Source of the DNA: Myxococcota bacterium | GTDB lineage: Bacteria; Myxococcota_A; UBA9160; SMWR01 | Assembly: GCA_039030075.1 (NCBI GenBank) | Contig: JBCCEW010000014.1 | Location: forward strand, 1-51,895 | Direction of reading: 5' to 3' | DNA length: 51,895 nucleotides | Shown here: positions 40,146 to 48,017 of the stretch, piece after piece | Layout: the number at the start of each line of letters is the position of its first letter | How positions within the stretch are numbered: position 1 is the first letter of the stretch | Made by a program: the position numbers and the translations under genes | Notes under the pieces: model-generated | What the model saw: only the letters and a program-made list of their open reading frames with translations | Told to the model about the DNA's origin: nothing | The model's database searches: none

Positions 40146-40702
40146 GACTCGCCCTCGAGCCAGACCCGCAGCGCGCGGTACCCACGATGGGCGCGCACCT
40201 TCAGCGCAGATTGGGAGATGCCGACTCTCTGCGCGGCCTCAGCGACGGAGAGCCCCTGGACGTGCAGTAGCTCGACCGCCTGACGCTGGCCGGGCGCGAG
40301 CGACGCAAGCGCCCCCGACAGCTCGGGAGACAGATCGTCTTCGAAGAACGCGCGCTCCGGCGGTGCCGCCGGCTCGGCCACCCCGTCCTCCTCGAGGGAG
40401 GACTCGTGTCGCGAGCGCCGACCGCGGGCCCGCGAGGCGTCGATGATGGCGTTGCGCGCGATCGCGTGCAGCCAGGGGCCGAATGGCCGGTCGGAGTGGT
40501 AGGTGTGGCGGGCGCGGTGGACAGAGAACAGCACGTTCTGCACAACATCCTCGAGGGCGTCTCGGTCGGCGACGCGACGTCCGACGAACCCCCGCAAGTG
40601 GGCCAGTAATTCGGCGAGGAGCTTCTCGTAGCTCGCGGCATCCCCGCCCTGGGCAGCCGTCATCCAGACCCGCCAGCGCTTCTCCCGCGCCTCGAAATCC
40701 AC
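40142..40702 (-). CDS. ECF RNA polymerase sigma factor (SigF/EcfF-like)
   Basis: The 186-aa protein has sigma region 2 (YEKLLAELLAHLRGFVGRRV, then DALEDVVQNVLFSVHRAR and PFGPWLHAIARNAIID) and region 4 (LAPGQRQAVELLHVQGLSVA, then AQRVGISQSALKVRAHRGYR). Pairing with NrsF places it in the SigF-like ECF group. The GTG start at 40702 has GGGGAG 11-16 nt upstream. A matching promoter (GTAACC-N16-CGTA) sits directly upstream, so it should activate its own operon. The promoter is duplicated in mirror image, firing toward a structured gene-less region. Confidence 0.93.
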   Translation of the reverse strand: MDFEAREKRWRVWMTAAQGGDAASYEKLLAELLAHLRGFVGRRVADRDALEDVVQNVLFSVHRARHTYHSDRPFGPWLHAIARNAIIDASRARGRRSRHESSLEEDGVAEPAAPPERAFFEDDLSPELSGALASLAPGQRQAVELLHVQGLSVAEAAQRVGISQSALKVRAHRGYRALRVWLEGES

Positions 40703-40720
40703 GCTCGCCCGTTCTCCCCT

Positions 40721-40746
40721 TACGTTGCGGCGAGGAACCCGGTTAC
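40721..40746 (-). promoter_or_regulatory. ECF-type promoter for the sigma-nrsF operon
   Basis: Minus strand: GTAACC (40746-40741), exactly 16 bp, CGTA (40724-40721). This fits the GTAACC-N16-CGWA form known for SigF/NrsF-controlled genes. Transcription should begin near 40714, leaving a short leader with GGGGAG. Confidence 0.7.
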
Positions 40747-40750
40747 CCGT

Positions 40751-40776
40751 GTAACCGCGCTCCGGGCGCCAGCGTA
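40751..40776 (+). promoter_or_regulatory. mirror-image ECF-type promoter firing rightward
   Basis: Plus strand: GTAACC (40751-40756), exactly 16 bp, CGTA (40773-40776). Together with the leftward promoter it makes the palindrome GGTTACCCGTGTAACC (40741-40756), with both -35 boxes back to back around 40748.5. It has no protein gene ahead of it. Confidence 0.65.
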
Positions 40777-40782
40777 CAACAC

Positions 40783-40990
40783 CACAGCCTCGGGAATTCC
40801 CTTGGCATCAAGCGTTGGATTCTGGAGCCACCGGTGCGATTCGCACGGGGTGCCGATACGAGGGCATCGACACCCGACCCGGACGCGGCCTGCGGCGCGA
40901 GTTCTCCCCTGCGACGCGGAATGCGGGCGGGTGTGCGACTCACGGGGCCCGGGTGGGCCCCACGCCGGTGGCTCCAGTTCTATCGCGCCC
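40783..40990 (+). ncRNA. candidate sigma-controlled structured small RNA
   Basis: The rightward promoter leads into about 200 bases without a credible gene. A perfect 13-bp helix closes the region: CTGGAGCCACCGG (40822-40834) with CCGGTGGCTCCAG (40965-40977). Inside are GTGCG-ATT-CGCAC (40834-40846), a 10-bp stem with one mismatch (40848-40857 with 40866-40875), and GGGGCCC-GGGT-GGGCCCC (40944-40961). The first inner hairpin shares one base with the closing helix. TTCTAT follows the closing helix. The ends are guesses. It could also be a double-ended terminator or a short mobile repeat; transcription is not shown. The downstream rdgB lies on the other strand, ending at 41000. Confidence 0.45.
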
Positions 40991-40999
40991 AGCCGGGGC

Positions 41000-41620
41000 C
41001 TAGCGCCCGAGCACGGCCCGTTCGATCGCGGGCTGGAGTGCGAGAAAGGCGCGACCCCGGTGGGAGATCGCGTTCTTGGCGGCCGCCGGGAGTTCGGCCA
41101 TGACCTTCCCCTGCTCGGTCGAGAAGAAGACCGGGTCGTAGCCGAAGCCACCGTGGCCCTGGGGCTTCTCGAGGATCGTTCCGGGACACTCGCCCCAGGC
41201 GGTCTCGACCACGCCGTCGGGAGTCGCCAACGCTGCAACGCACACGAAGCGGGCCTCGCGCGCGGCGCCCTCGGCGTCTCCGAGTTCGGCGAGCAGATAC
41301 GCGACCCGGCCAGCGTCATCGAGCCCGGCGCCGCCGTAGCGCGCCGAGAAAGGCCCCGGACCGCCGTCGAGGCCGGTGACTTCCAACCCGGAGTCGTCCG
41401 CCACGGCGGGCCGCCCCGCATCGCGGGCGACCGCCTTTGCCTTGGCGATCGCATTGGCCTCGTACTCGTCCCCTTCTTCTGGCAGGAGCACGTCGGGAAA
41501 CGCCTCGAGGGAGCGGAGCGATACCGGAAGGCTGCCGAGAATGGCGCGGATCTCGATGAGCTTCCCCGCGTTGCCGGTGGCGACGACGACCTCCGGATAG
41601 CGCCCGCCGGCCTCGCTCAC
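41000..41620 (-). CDS. rdgB: non-canonical purine NTP pyrophosphatase (dITP/XTP)
   Basis: The 206-aa HAM1-family protein cleans deaminated nucleotides (dITP, XTP) from the pool in the cytoplasm. Motifs: [14 protein letters not shown] at the N-terminus, [22 protein letters not shown] split over two blocks, and [10 protein letters not shown] with late SHRGRA. GTG at 41620 overlaps the rph stop by 4 nt (GTGA), the common rph-rdgB pair. Its stop is at 41000, facing the structured region driven by the ECF promoter, so an extended small RNA would be antisense to it. Confidence 0.95.
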   Translation of the reverse strand: MSEAGGRYPEVVVATGNAGKLIEIRAILGSLPVSLRSLEAFPDVLLPEEGDEYEANAIAKAKAVARDAGRPAVADDSGLEVTGLDGGPGPFSARYGGAGLDDAGRVAYLLAELGDAEGAAREARFVCVAALATPDGVVETAWGECPGTILEKPQGHGGFGYDPVFFSTEQGKVMAELPAAAKNAISHRGRAFLALQPAIERAVLGR

Positions 41621-42342
41621 CGCTTGGCTCCGGCGACGGCCTCGGCTTGCAACTGGCCGAGGGCCCGGGTGCCGTCGAGAGCGAGCTTCGTCAGTCCCGC
41701 GAGCTCGTCGGGCGAGAACGTCCCATCCTCACCCGTCCCCTGCACTTCGACGAACTGCCCCGCGCCGGTGGCCACCACGTTCATGTCGACGGCCGCCCGC
41801 GAGTCTTCGACGTAGGGAAGATCCAGCAGGAGCTCGCCACCGAGGATCCCGACCGACACGGCCGCGACGGAATCGCGCACCGGATTGCGCTCGAGTTCAC
41901 CGCGTGCGACCAGGCGCTCAGCGGCGATCGACAGCGCCACCGACGCGCCCGTGATCGAAGCGCAACGCGTACCGCCGTCCGCCTGCAGGACGTCGCAGTC
42001 GATCCAGAGGGTGCGCTCGCCCAGGGCTTCGAAGTCGAGAACGGCGCGCAGGCTGCGGCCGATCAGCCGTTGGATCTCCTGGGTGCGACCCGACTGCTTC
42101 CCTCGCGCCGCTTCGCGAGAGCCACGCGTGTCGGTCGAGCCCGGGAGCATCGAGTACTCGGCGGTACACCAACCGCGTCCCCGTCCTTGGAGGAAACGCG
42201 GCACGCCGTCCTCCTCGCAGACGGTGCAGAGCACCCAGGTTCGCCCCACCTGGCACAGCACCGACGCGAGGGGCTGCTCCGTGTAGTCCACTTCGAAGCG
42301 CACCGGACGCATCTCGTCCGGGCGACGACCGTCGCTCCTCAC
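41617..42342 (-). CDS. rph: ribonuclease PH
   Basis: RNase PH trims tRNA 3' ends by phosphorolysis. The 241-aa protein shows the family start ([20 protein letters not shown]), [17 protein letters not shown], the Arg-rich [16 protein letters not shown] and the phosphate-site [19 protein letters not shown] in parts. The GTG at 42342 has GGAGAGGAG upstream. A 12-bp palindrome ATCCCTAGGGAT overlaps the end of the upstream amidase gene at 42376-42387. Only tRNA-Leu of the four tRNAs here lacks an encoded CCA, so 3' processing by this enzyme is relevant for it. Confidence 0.96.
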   Translation of the reverse strand: MRSDGRRPDEMRPVRFEVDYTEQPLASVLCQVGRTWVLCTVCEEDGVPRFLQGRGRGWCTAEYSMLPGSTDTRGSREAARGKQSGRTQEIQRLIGRSLRAVLDFEALGERTLWIDCDVLQADGGTRCASITGASVALSIAAERLVARGELERNPVRDSVAAVSVGILGGELLLDLPYVEDSRAAVDMNVVATGAGQFVEVQGTGEDGTFSPDELAGLTKLALDGTRALGQLQAEAVAGAKR

Positions 42343-42378
42343 CCGCTCTCCTCTCCGCGCGAATGCCGCGCGAGATCC

Positions 42379-43194
42379 CTAGGGATGCTCGGGCGCCGCC
42401 GCGCCGAGCCCGCGGCGCGCATCGTAGCGCTGGCCGAAGGCCACCACCGCCTTCTCCAGCGCAGCGACGATCCTCTCGCGTCCCTTCGGGCCCGAGATCA
42501 CGGCCTCGTCTCCCGGGTGGGTGACGAAACCGATCTCGACGAGGGCCGCCGGCATCTGCACCCCCGTGAGCACGACGAACAGCGCCTGTTTCACGCCGCG
42601 AGACTTGATCGGAAGCATCGCGAGTTCACCCTGCACGCTCTTCGCGAACACGCTCGACTCCTCGAGGTGCTCGGTGGAGATCATGTCGCCGAGCAGCGCA
42701 ATGAACGGGTCCGAGAGCGCGGCGATGGCTTCGCTCTCCCCCTCTCCGAAGGACGCGTTCTCGCGTGCGGCGACGCCTGCCGCGTCCGAGTCACTGGCCT
42801 CCAGCGCGAGGAAGTAGGTCTCGCTGCCGTGGATCCGGCGGTCGCGTGCCGCGTTCGCGTGAATCGACACGAACAGGTCCCCGCGCGCGTCGTTCGCGAT
42901 CGACGTGCGCGCCTCGAGAGGCACGAAGGTGTCGTCGTTGCGGGTGAGGACGACACGGAGGCCGCGCGCGCGCAGCCGCTTCGCCAATGCGAGCGTGACG
43001 TCGAGGGCGACGTTCTTTTCGAGGCGTCCGCTGGGCGCGACCGCGCCATCATCGGATCCGCCATGCCCCGCGTCGAGGATCACGGTGTCGAAGCGGTCGA
43101 CCTCGCTCTCGGCGAGCGCCATCACGGCAACGCTCGCGCCCAGCAGGACGACGAGCGCGCCCCACGTTGCGCGTTCTCTCCACGATCCCCGCAT
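42379..43194 (-). CDS. exported N-acetylmuramoyl-L-alanine amidase (Amidase_3)
   Basis: The 271-aa enzyme cuts the amide between MurNAc and the stem peptide in the periplasm. A signal or anchor (WGALVVLLGASVAVMALAES) precedes the catalytic domain: VILDAGHGGSDDGA with the zinc His, EKNVALDV with the zinc Glu, SIHANA with the second zinc His, and ALVEIGFVTHPGDE with the catalytic Glu near the C-terminus. No AMIN or LysM domain is present. The ATG at 43194 follows GGGGAGAATCG. It is upstream of rph by 36 bp and may be transcribed with it. Confidence 0.93.
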   Translation of the reverse strand: MRGSWRERATWGALVVLLGASVAVMALAESEVDRFDTVILDAGHGGSDDGAVAPSGRLEKNVALDVTLALAKRLRARGLRVVLTRNDDTFVPLEARTSIANDARGDLFVSIHANAARDRRIHGSETYFLALEASDSDAAGVAARENASFGEGESEAIAALSDPFIALLGDMISTEHLEESSVFAKSVQGELAMLPIKSRGVKQALFVVLTGVQMPAALVEIGFVTHPGDEAVISGPKGRERIVAALEKAVVAFGQRYDARRGLGAAAPEHP

Positions 43195-43311
43195 CGATTC
43201 TCCCCGCCGCCGTGCGCGTCGGGACCCTAACCCAGCCACGCTGCGCCCGGCTCTAGCGCGCCGTCGGGTCCGGTTGCGACGCCACAGCGAGTCGCTCACT
43301 CTGCATCGGCC

Positions 43312-43923
43312 ATGCGGCGCCTTCACGCGATGCTCTGCTGCCTGGCTCTTGCCGGGCCCGTCTCCGCCGAGCGCCTGGACTGCCCCGGGGGAACACAGCC
43401 CGAGGGCCAGGGCCCGCCCGACGGTCGACACCAGTGGTGTGTCGACGCGGAGAAACGCCAGCACGGCCCGAGCGTCGCCTGGGATGCACATGGGACGCGA
43501 CGCATCGAGGCACTCTTCGAACGCGGCAGCATGGAGGGGCCCTTCCGCGCCTGGCACGCGAACGGCAAGCTCGCCGAGGCTGGCGGATACCAGTCCGATC
43601 AGAAGCACGGCCGCTGGGAGGCCTGGTACGAAGACGGAGCGCGCTTGAGTGTGCGCGACTACCGCGAGGGGGCCCTCCACGGCGACGTGAAGGAGTGGTA
43701 CCCGAGCGGTCAACTCCGCTACTCCGAACACTACGCACGCGGCAAGCGCGACGGCGACGCGGTGGCGTATTGGGAGTCAGGGAAGAAGCAGTCCGAGGGG
43801 CGCTTCCGCGCCGGTGAATACGACGGCACCTGGACGGGCTGGTACGAGAACGGCGCGAAGCGCAAGGTCGCCGAGTTCGAGCGCGGCGAGAAGCTCTCGG
43901 AAGAGGTGTTCCCCGCGCCCTGA
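43312..43923 (+). CDS. exported MORN-repeat protein
   Basis: The 203-aa protein has a signal peptide (MRRLHAMLCCLALAGPVSAE) and about six MORN/YwqK-type repeats of 23-24 residues, each with the pattern G-x-x-x-x-W-y-x-n-G-x-x, for example GPFRAWHANGKLAEAG, GRWEAWYEDGARLSV, GDVKEWYPSGQLRYSE and GTWTGWYENGAKRKVA. The repeats form a long beta sheet that can bind lipids or proteins. A CysCys in the signal and CPGG/WCVD Cys residues suggest a disulfide. It converges with the exonuclease gene at 8 bp. Function unknown. Confidence 0.82.
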   Translation: MRRLHAMLCCLALAGPVSAERLDCPGGTQPEGQGPPDGRHQWCVDAEKRQHGPSVAWDAHGTRRIEALFERGSMEGPFRAWHANGKLAEAGGYQSDQKHGRWEAWYEDGARLSVRDYREGALHGDVKEWYPSGQLRYSEHYARGKRDGDAVAYWESGKKQSEGRFRAGEYDGTWTGWYENGAKRKVAEFERGEKLSEEVFPAP

Positions 43924-43931
43924 TGGCTGCG

Positions 43932-44774
43932 TCAGCGCCGCTTGCGACGGCGCCGGGTGGGCGCGTCCTGCAAGTCGAGGAGATCCCCTACGCTGCGGTG
44001 ACCGGCCTGCTCCGCCAACACGAGCAGCTCGACCCAGGCGCGCGCGGTTGCGTCGGCGTCGCCGAGCGCACGATGGCGCGCGCGATTCCGAATCCCGAAC
44101 TGGGCGCAAAGGTGGTCGAGGTTGTAACGGCCCAGCTTGGGCATCAGCCGCCGGGACATCCGCTGGGTACACAGCACCGCGACGCGCGGCGCGGCACCCC
44201 ACTGGGCCTCGAAGGCGCGCGACAAGAAGCCGTGGTCGAAGCGCGCGTTGTGGGCCACCCAGATCGCCCCCGGCGTCACGTCCAGCCAGCGGCGGAAGCG
44301 CTCGAGCGCACGGTGCAAGGGAGGCGCATCGAGCAGCATGTGATCTTCGATCCCCGTGAGCGACACGATCGCCGAGGACAGCGGCCCGGGTCCCGGCGGG
44401 CGGACGAGCGTCTCGAAGCGATCCTCGAGCCGTCCTGCGCGCACGCGCACCGCCCCGATCTCGATGATCGCGTCGTTCTGGCGGGACAGTCCCGTCGTCT
44501 CGAGATCGACGACCGCGAAGGCCGCGTCGGCGAGTGAGAGGCGCGCCGCGCGCGTCTCGGCGGGCAGTCGGAGTTCGGTGGGCTCGAGCGTTTCGGGAAG
44601 CGCGTTGGGCGCGCGTCCCAGCAGCCCGGCGACGAGCCGGCGCGCCAGCGGCAGCGGCGGTCGGGCGTCGAGCGCCAGCAGGCGCTGGGCCACCTCCCCC
44701 ACGGGCAGCGTTCGGCCCTTGGCCCGCAGCGCCACCAGCGATCGTTGAATGCCCTCCGGGAGGGCGCTCCCCAT
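43932..44774 (-). CDS. DnaQ-like DEDDh 3'-5' exonuclease
   Basis: The 280-aa protein has an N-terminal helical extension of about 80 residues, then an exonuclease domain with all five DEDDh residues: Asp90 and Glu92 (VVDLETTG), Asp180 (AHNARFD), His234 and Asp239 (RHRALGDADAT). It resembles the epsilon subunit of DNA polymerase III and the UvrC-linked or PolC-type stand-alone proofreaders, so it could aid replication fidelity or DNA repair. The C-terminus is a basic tail (PTRRRRKRR). No clear ribosome site precedes the ATG at 44774. Confidence 0.88.
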   Translation of the reverse strand: MGSALPEGIQRSLVALRAKGRTLPVGEVAQRLLALDARPPLPLARRLVAGLLGRAPNALPETLEPTELRLPAETRAARLSLADAAFAVVDLETTGLSRQNDAIIEIGAVRVRAGRLEDRFETLVRPPGPGPLSSAIVSLTGIEDHMLLDAPPLHRALERFRRWLDVTPGAIWVAHNARFDHGFLSRAFEAQWGAAPRVAVLCTQRMSRRLMPKLGRYNLDHLCAQFGIRNRARHRALGDADATARAWVELLVLAEQAGHRSVGDLLDLQDAPTRRRRKRR

Positions 44775-45023
44775 GCTCAAGACATCGCGTCCAGACGCAA
44801 CACATCGCGTCCCAGACCCCGCGGGCCCGCCAGCAAGGAATCCGGGCCATCGCGAAGCCGTTCGGAGCCGTGGCCGGCACAGTCTGCGCGCAGGGGAGGA
44901 GGCGCCGCCGGTCACCAGAGGGGACGGTTGCAGGCTATCACAGGCCTTCGGCCCGGCTGCGGCGAGGACTCCTCTTTCTCCACCGCTGACCGATGCACCC
45001 CTGGCCAAGCGCGGTGGGGTTCG

Positions 45024-45029
45024 TACGCT
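45024..45029 (+). promoter_or_regulatory. possible -10 box ahead of the VWA gene
   Basis: TACGCT, seven bases, then GTG at 45037, again the leaderless spacing. GTG at 45055 with GAGAGG upstream competes as start, so this site is less certain than the others. Confidence 0.35.
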
Positions 45030-45054
45030 CCCGGCCGTGGTGCGAGAGGTGGGC

Positions 45055-47124
45055 GTGAGCGGATTCGGTTGGCGCGTGTGCGTAGTGGCGCTGGGGCTCG
45101 CCCTGGCGGCGGGCAGCGCAGCGGCTGCGGAGGATCCGGCGATCGCGCGGCCGGGCATGCCGAAGATCGGCATTTCCGCGGCGGACGCGCGGGGTGTCGT
45201 CTTCTTTCTCGCCTCCGAGATCGAACCCGGCGTGGTGGCGGTCGGCACCGGCCACACCCTGCGCCTGGGAGATCTCGCGCGGGCCGGTCGGGTCGAGTTC
45301 GCCCTGCCCCGCAGCCTCTCGCGCGCGGGCAGCGCCGAAGCCTTCGCCGTGCCGCCCGGTCAGCCCTTCTCGCTGCCGGGTGCGAGCATGCGCGACGATT
45401 TCGTCGTCTTCCGCCTCACCGAGGCGCCGAAAGGCGTGCGCGCCCTCGAAGCCGATGGCGAGGCCACCTTGGCGGCCGGGACCCGCGTCCGCATCCTCGG
45501 CCCGCCGAAGCAGGGCCGACGCGACGAGCAAGAGGTCTACGGAACCGTGCTCTCGGCCGCGCCCGACCGGGTCGAGATCGACCTCGACCTCAGCCAACGG
45601 TTGTCGGGTTGGGGCGGCGCGCCCGTGCTGCTCAGCGAAGCCGGAACCGTCGTGGGGCTGGTGGAGGCCGCCGTTCCCGGATCGGGCAACACCCGCGTCC
45701 TTGCGGCGCCCATCGGCGGAGTGCTCGAGGCGCTCGCGGAACCACTCGAGGGCGGCGCCGGAAGCGCCTTCGCGGCCTTCGCTCCCGGCGACGCCAAGCC
45801 CCCGGAGCCCACGCCGACGCCGACCCCGGCGCGCAAAGACGGCAAGCGTGCGCTGCTGCGGCCGATGGACGGCGACTCGACCCACATCGACCTTCTGATC
45901 GAGTACCCCCCCTCGGGCTCGGAAGTCGAATCCACCGTGTGCGGCACCTTCGTAGCCGGTCGCGCCCTCGCGACCCAGGGCGAGCCCCGCAGCTTCGACG
46001 TGATCCTCGTGATCGATACCTCGGCATCGACGAGTGAAACGACCGGGACCGACGTCAACGGCAACGGCGTGATCGGACGCCCTCGGCTCGGTCGGATCGG
46101 CGCCATCTTCGGCTCGTCGGTCACCGACGAGGGCGACACGATCCTCGCCGCGGAAGTCGCCGCTGCCCGCCAGGTGCTCCGCGGGCTCGACCCTCGCAAC
46201 ACCCGCGTCGGGTTGGTCGGATTCGCCGGCGACGCGGGCAGCGCGGGCAACTACGCGCCGCGGCGCCCGGCCTACACCATCGAAGCGCTCACCCGCGACT
46301 ACGAGCGCATCGAGCGCGGCCTCGACGAAGTGCTCGCCACCGATCCCGAAGGCAGCACCCACATGAGCGCCGGCCTCGACCAGGCGACGATGGAGCTGAA
46401 GGGCCTGCGCGGCGCCTACTCCAAACCCGACCCCACCACCGAGAAGGTCGTCTTCTTCTTCACCGACGGGCAGCCCACCCTCCCCTACGGCCCCTCCGCC
46501 GAGTCGGACAACGTGCGCGCCGTGCTGCGCGCCGCGAACCGCGCGCGACGCGCACGGATCACCGTGCACAGCTTCGCCATCGGCCCCGAGGCCCTGGAAG
46601 GCCCGATTGCCACGGTCGAGATGGCGGCCCGCACCAATGGCTACTTCACGCCCGTGCGTGACCCGGGCGACCTCGTCGATGTCGTCGAGGAGGTCAGCTT
46701 CGCCGACATCCGCGACGTCCAGCTCAGCCACGCGAAGACCCGGGTCGAGGCGAATCCGTTCCGGGTGACCGCGGATGGATCCTGGGCCGGCTTCATCGCC
46801 CTCGAGCCCGGAAAGAACCCGCTCCGCGTCGAGGCCACCACCGTGGACGGGAAATCGGCCCGTGAGACGCTGGAGGTCGAGCTCGTGGAGGACGCCCGGA
46901 ACGCGCCGGAGCTGCCGAAAGCGCTGCTCGTGCAGCGCAACCGGCTTCTCGAGGACTGCCTGCTTCTCGCGAAACAGGAACGGCTCCAGCGCGAGAAGGA
47001 CCACCACGACGAGCTGCGCAAGCAGCTCCGCATCGAGATCGAGCGCGAGCGACGCGCCGCGCGCAAGCGGGCAGCGGAGCAGCGGAAGACCCTCGAGCTG
47101 GAAGGCGAGCTCGACGACGAGTGA
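45055..47124 (+). CDS. exported VWA-domain protein with an inactivated trypsin-like domain
   Basis: The 689-aa protein has a signal peptide (VCVVALGLALAAGSAAAAE). Residues 45-215 look like a trypsin-fold domain: TGHTLRL (His67), MRDDFVVFRL (Asp115) and GWGGAPVLL where the nucleophile Ser should be but Gly187 stands, so it is probably a non-catalytic scaffold. After a Pro/Thr linker, a VWA domain starts near residue 312 with the full MIDAS: DTSAS (321-325), the later Thr in GSTHMSAG and FTDGQP. The C-terminus (from 625) is a charged coiled coil. It may bind partners in a metal-dependent way. The GTG at 45055 follows GAGAGG; 45037 is an alternative leaderless start. Confidence 0.75.
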   Translation: MSGFGWRVCVVALGLALAAGSAAAAEDPAIARPGMPKIGISAADARGVVFFLASEIEPGVVAVGTGHTLRLGDLARAGRVEFALPRSLSRAGSAEAFAVPPGQPFSLPGASMRDDFVVFRLTEAPKGVRALEADGEATLAAGTRVRILGPPKQGRRDEQEVYGTVLSAAPDRVEIDLDLSQRLSGWGGAPVLLSEAGTVVGLVEAAVPGSGNTRVLAAPIGGVLEALAEPLEGGAGSAFAAFAPGDAKPPEPTPTPTPARKDGKRALLRPMDGDSTHIDLLIEYPPSGSEVESTVCGTFVAGRALATQGEPRSFDVILVIDTSASTSETTGTDVNGNGVIGRPRLGRIGAIFGSSVTDEGDTILAAEVAAARQVLRGLDPRNTRVGLVGFAGDAGSAGNYAPRRPAYTIEALTRDYERIERGLDEVLATDPEGSTHMSAGLDQATMELKGLRGAYSKPDPTTEKVVFFFTDGQPTLPYGPSAESDNVRAVLRAANRARRARITVHSFAIGPEALEGPIATVEMAARTNGYFTPVRDPGDLVDVVEEVSFADIRDVQLSHAKTRVEANPFRVTADGSWAGFIALEPGKNPLRVEATTVDGKSARETLEVELVEDARNAPELPKALLVQRNRLLEDCLLLAKQERLQREKDHHDELRKQLRIEIERERRAARKRAAEQRKTLELEGELDDE

Positions 47125-47136
47125 GGCGCCTGGGCG

Positions 47137-47922
47137 TCACACCTCGCCGGGCGCGTGCTCGGCGAACGGGTCGATCTCGAGATAGCGCGACAGGAAGTGT
47201 ACGCCCACATAGAAGGGCAGCGTGTCGAGCAGCGCGACCACGAGCTTGAAGACGTAGCCCGAGAAGATGAACACCCAGAGCTGGGGCCACAGCTCCGCCT
47301 CGGTGTCGACGGGCAGACCGTTCGCATAGAAGTGGGTGATCGTGATGACCGCGAAGCTGTCCACGAACTGACTCACGACCGTCGACCCGTTGTTCCGCAG
47401 CCAGAGATGGCGTCCCCGGGTGAGCCGCTTCCAGAAGTGGAACAGAAAGACATCGCAGAACTGGGCCGCCAGGTAGGCGATCATCGAGGCGAAGACGGCG
47501 CCCATCGTGAGCAGGCGAATCCGGTAGAAGGCGAAGTCGTAGGCGTCGGTGGGGGGCAGGCCCGTCGCGGGATCGATCTCGACCGCGGGGGGCAGCACGC
47601 CGCCCAGCCACAAGAACCCCACCACCCACAGGTTCAGCATCAGGCCGACCCACACCACGGCGCTGGCGCGGGCGCGCCCGTAGAGTTCACTGATGAAGTC
47701 GGTGCAGAGGAACGTGATTGGATACGGCAAGACCCCGATCGCGAGCGCCATCGGGATCTTCACACCGGCCACCTCGAACGAGAGGTCGAGGAAACGCGAT
47801 ACGCCCAGGATATTGAGCATGGTCATCGACCCGAGGAACAGGCCGGCCAGCACCAGGAAGACGCGCTCGCGTCGGGCGTGCAGCGCCGAGGCCTCGATCG
47901 GGTGGAGTTCGCGCTCGGCCAT
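47137..47922 (-). CDS. queuosine precursor transporter, YhhQ family
   Basis: The 261-aa inner-membrane protein has six to seven helices and YhhQ/VUT motifs: VLAGLFLGSMTMLNILGVSR at the start, PYPITFLCTDFISELYGR, and NNGSTVVSQFVDSFAVITI with the conserved Ser-Gln. The family imports 7-cyano-7-deazaguanine or related precursors for tRNA modification. The loop GLPPTDAYDF between helices 3 and 4 is longer than in E. coli. It converges with the VWA gene at 12 bp. The start at 47922 is the first in frame; the ribosome site is weak. Confidence 0.88.
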   Translation of the reverse strand: MAERELHPIEASALHARRERVFLVLAGLFLGSMTMLNILGVSRFLDLSFEVAGVKIPMALAIGVLPYPITFLCTDFISELYGRARASAVVWVGLMLNLWVVGFLWLGGVLPPAVEIDPATGLPPTDAYDFAFYRIRLLTMGAVFASMIAYLAAQFCDVFLFHFWKRLTRGRHLWLRNNGSTVVSQFVDSFAVITITHFYANGLPVDTEAELWPQLWVFIFSGYVFKLVVALLDTLPFYVGVHFLSRYLEIDPFAEHAPGEV

Positions 47923-48017
47923 CGCGACCCATCAGTAGCGCACCCGCACGCGGGGTCGACAATGCGCGGCCGCCAGTCCGGAAGATGCGGACGGCCCGTG
48001 TGGTGTCGGGGCGGCGA

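Noticed and set aside
40741-40756. Palindrome GGTTACCCGTGTAACC as a repressor operator
   Set aside because: Exact 16-bp spacing to CGTA on both sides makes two back-to-back -35 boxes the simpler reading.
40834-40846. tRNA T-arm-like hairpin (GTGCGATTCGCAC)
   Set aside because: No acceptor, D-arm or anticodon arm can be placed around it.
40815-41003. 62-aa frame in the structured ECF region
   Set aside because: TTG start, no ribosome site, and the hairpins explain the sequence better than coding does. Not fully excluded as a leader peptide.
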